DNA of 7,836 nucleotides from an uncultured Pseudomonadales bacterium. GTDB lineage: Bacteria > Pseudomonadota > Gammaproteobacteria > Pseudomonadales > IMCC2047. The DNA is taken from positions 1 through 7,836 of the forward strand of contig CAMYKE010000048.1 of NCBI GenBank assembly GCA_947258895.1, read 5' to 3'. Below are positions 6,309-7,836 of the stretch, piece after piece (the stretch's first letter is position 1; every line of letters starts with the position of its first letter). Under the pieces are notes generated by a model. That model was not told the DNA's origin, ran no database searches, and saw nothing but the letters and a program-made list of their open reading frames with translations. Both the position numbers and the translations under genes were made by a program.

Positions 6309-6327
6309 TTCGCTTTAGCGGTTGCAA
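6299..6327 (-). promoter_or_regulatory. Candidate promoter of the ferritin operon
   Basis: On the minus strand TTGCAA (6327-6322) and AATGAT (6304-6299) are 17 bases apart, each four of six to the sigma-70 consensus. The spacer holds the small palindrome CGCTTTAGCG (6311-6320). The leader to the ATG at 6197 would be about 95 bases and is AT-rich near 6255-6305. Other -10-like strings in this AT-rich stretch cannot be excluded. Confidence 0.35.
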
Positions 6328-6330
6328 TGT

Positions 6331-6585
6331 GAAAGGTTGCGCGGTGAACGTGCCGTGCGTTTCTGCCTTGTCAGCATGCCTGGGATTTGGGACTGGCTAC
6401 GAGCCATTCTACAGGCCATCTGGTTTTCTAGCGAAAGAATAGAATAACAATGACGCAGAAAAACGCTGCGCGCGATGAGCCTTTACACCCCGGGTTCGAT
6501 GAGGGTAGCAGCGAATCACTTCCCTAGACATATCTCACCGATTCGGCGGCAAGGCGAGCGCAGGATGCATTTCGAGGGCACGCGT
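6331..6585. other. Intergenic stretch without a recognisable gene
   Basis: Lies between the stop of the iron permease gene and the ferritin promoter, both on the minus strand. A 25-codon plus-strand frame at 6450-6527 has no good ribosome binding site and no recognised match. A 5-bp hairpin CGCAG/CTGCG (6454-6470) could be a poor terminator for the permease gene, but lacks a proper T-run. The gap shows that no transporter ATPase gene follows the permease directly. Confidence 0.5.
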
Positions 6586-7836
6586 TCAGTCGCGCCTGTC
6601 CGCCACGCGATTCAGCAAGAGCACCGGGAGCAGGCCGATCAGCACGATCGTAATCGCGGCGGTGGAGGCCTCGGCGAGTCGCTCGTCGCTGGCCAATCGA
6701 TAGACGCGGGTCGCCAGGGTTTCAAAATTAAATGGACGCAACAACAGCGTCGCCGGCAATTCCCGCATGGTATCAACAAACACCAAAAGCGTAGCAGCGA
6801 TCACCGAACGCCGCATCAGGGGAAAGTGTATGCTTTTTACCACGCGCAGCGGAGACGCGCCGAGACTGCGGGCGGCTTGATCGTAGAGGTGGGGAATCTG
6901 CCCGAGTCCGCTCGATGTGGTGTTATAGGCGACCGTCAAAAAGCGCACCGCATAGGCATAGACCAGGGCAGACACGGTCCCGGTCAAAATCAGGCCGGTG
7001 TGCCAGTCAAATGTGCTCGCGAAGAAGTCCGCCAGCCAGCGATCAAGTTGGGAGAGCGGCGTTAGCAGCCCGACGGCGAGCATCGCGCCCGGTAACGCAT
7101 ATCCCAGCGTGGCGACCTGGATAGACACAGAGGTCGTTTGGCTGGGTGCAATACGCTGTGCATAGGTGAGGAGAAGGGCGGCGGTGAGCGTGACTCCCAC
7201 CGCGATACTCGACACGCTAACACTGTTGACGGCGAAGGCAATAAAGCCACTCCCGAGCATCGGATCTCCACTCCTGATTGCCATCATCGCCAGCACAGAT
7301 AGCGGAACCACGCACCCCAGCACTATCGGTAGCGCGCAGAGCATAACAGCAAGCGCGGCGCGCCAGCCGCTGAGATGCAAGCGGGGAATCGGGCCGTTGC
7401 GGCCATCAGCCGTCTGGAAGCGGTGACCATCTTTGCGGCCCGTCTTTTCCAGCACCACCAGCGCGGCAACGAAAAGAAACATCAGTGCCGCAAGTTTCAT
7501 GGCAGCGGCCTGCTCGCCCATGGCGAACCAGGTGCGAAAGATTCCAGTCGAGAAGGTGGGAACGCCAAAGTAATCGACCACACCAAAGTCGGCAAGGGTT
7601 TCCATGAGTGCCAGTGCCAGACCGGCTGCAATCGCCGGTCTGGCCGCCGGCAGCACCACACGAAAAAAAGCTTTCCCGGGAGTTGCGCCCAGGGTGCGCG
7701 CCGCGTCGAATAAAATTGGAGAACGCTGCGCAAAGGCCGCTCTCGCCAGCATATATACATACGGGTACAACACCAGGCTCAACACCAATGCAGCACCGGG
7801 AAGCGAGCGGATCTGCGGGAACTCATCGGCGAGCTG
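6586..7836 (-). CDS. fbpB: Iron(III) ABC transporter permease, FbpB type, 5' part beyond the window edge
   Basis: Inner-membrane channel of a ferric-iron (Fbp/Afu/Sfu-type) ABC importer that takes iron from a periplasmic binding protein using a partner ATPase. The frame is open to the window edge; the visible 416 residues (starting QLADEFPQIRSLPGAA) are the C-terminal three-quarters of a usual ~520-560 residue protein. The family's fused two-permease layout is seen: the first EAA loop is DAARTLGATPGKAFFRVVLP (about visible residues 44-63), the second DQAARSLGASPLRVVKSIHF (about 320-339). MRELPATLLLRPFNFETLATR near the end is characteristic of FbpB rather than of other two-domain permeases such as ThiP. 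About nine hydrophobic segments are visible, separated by a hydrophilic linker (about 131-155). The gene ends NRVADRRD-TGA. Its partners must lie upstream or elsewhere. It shares strand and iron theme with the ferritin genes 390 bases downstream. Confidence 0.9.
   Translation of the reverse strand, partial: QLADEFPQIRSLPGAALVLSLVLYPYVYMLARAAFAQRSPILFDAARTLGATPGKAFFRVVLPAARPAIAAGLALALMETLADFGVVDYFGVPTFSTGIFRTWFAMGEQAAAMKLAALMFLFVAALVVLEKTGRKDGHRFQTADGRNGPIPRLHLSGWRAALAVMLCALPIVLGCVVPLSVLAMMAIRSGDPMLGSGFIAFAVNSVSVSSIAVGVTLTAALLLTYAQRIAPSQTTSVSIQVATLGYALPGAMLAVGLLTPLSQLDRWLADFFASTFDWHTGLILTGTVSALVYAYAVRFLTVAYNTTSSGLGQIPHLYDQAARSLGASPLRVVKSIHFPLMRRSVIAATLLVFVDTMRELPATLLLRPFNFETLATRVYRLASDERLAEASTAAITIVLIGLLPVLLLNRVADRRD

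Noticed and set aside
6454..6470. CGCAG/CTGCG hairpin as terminator of the permease gene
   Set aside because: Only five pairs and no continuous T-run after the stem on the minus strand; about 115 bases past the stop.
6450..6527. A 25-codon plus-strand ORF after AAGAATAG
   Set aside because: Weak ribosome binding site, no match I recognise, and very short; it could be chance.
6475..7065. A 196-codon open frame on the plus strand
   Set aside because: It mostly overlaps the permease gene in antisense, and its sequence is rich in Arg, Gln and Gly with no domain-like pattern.

Overview
The window looks like a chromosomal segment of a moderately GC-rich gammaproteobacterium, possibly a marine or soil polysaccharide degrader. 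This rests on the xylulokinase, the FtnA/Bfr pair and the general sequence style; no taxonomic marker is present, so it is an inference. No rRNA, tRNA, CRISPR array or intact insertion sequence was seen.

Layout: (1) 1-1107 (+) is the C-terminal part of xylulokinase (xylB), cut by the left edge and possibly frameshifted near base 26. (2) 1108-1582 has no intact gene but holds the decayed C-terminal end of a tyrosine recombinase (1310-1527) and an extended -10 promoter (1465-1493). (3) 1583-4486 (+) is a tight three-gene operon of unclear function: a 416-residue membrane protein with two C-terminal helices, a secreted family-3-type solute-binding protein with an extra C-terminal domain, and a 191-residue polytopic membrane protein built from two tandem repeats. 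No ABC permease or ATPase accompanies the binding protein. (4) 4487-5237 is a gene-poor stretch between convergent operons, with two abutting hairpins (5129-5167) and possible gene debris. (5) 5238-6197 (-) is a two-gene ferritin operon. (6) 6198-6585 is non-coding and carries a candidate iron-responsive promoter for the ferritin genes. (7) 6586-7836 (-) is the C-terminal part of an FbpB-type iron(III) ABC permease that runs off the right edge.

The right half is an iron neighbourhood: ferric iron import and iron storage on the same strand. The two ferritin subunits look complementary: the upstream one keeps the haem-ligand Met52 but has a degraded ferroxidase centre, while the downstream one has a full ferroxidase centre and Arg in place of Met52. 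A mixed-subunit bacterioferritin is the likely product.

The left half joins a sugar-kinase gene to an orphan operon beside a recombinase relic, which suggests an old insertion. The three-gene operon is the best candidate for something undescribed: a periplasmic sensor-like protein co-encoded with two uncharacterised membrane proteins.
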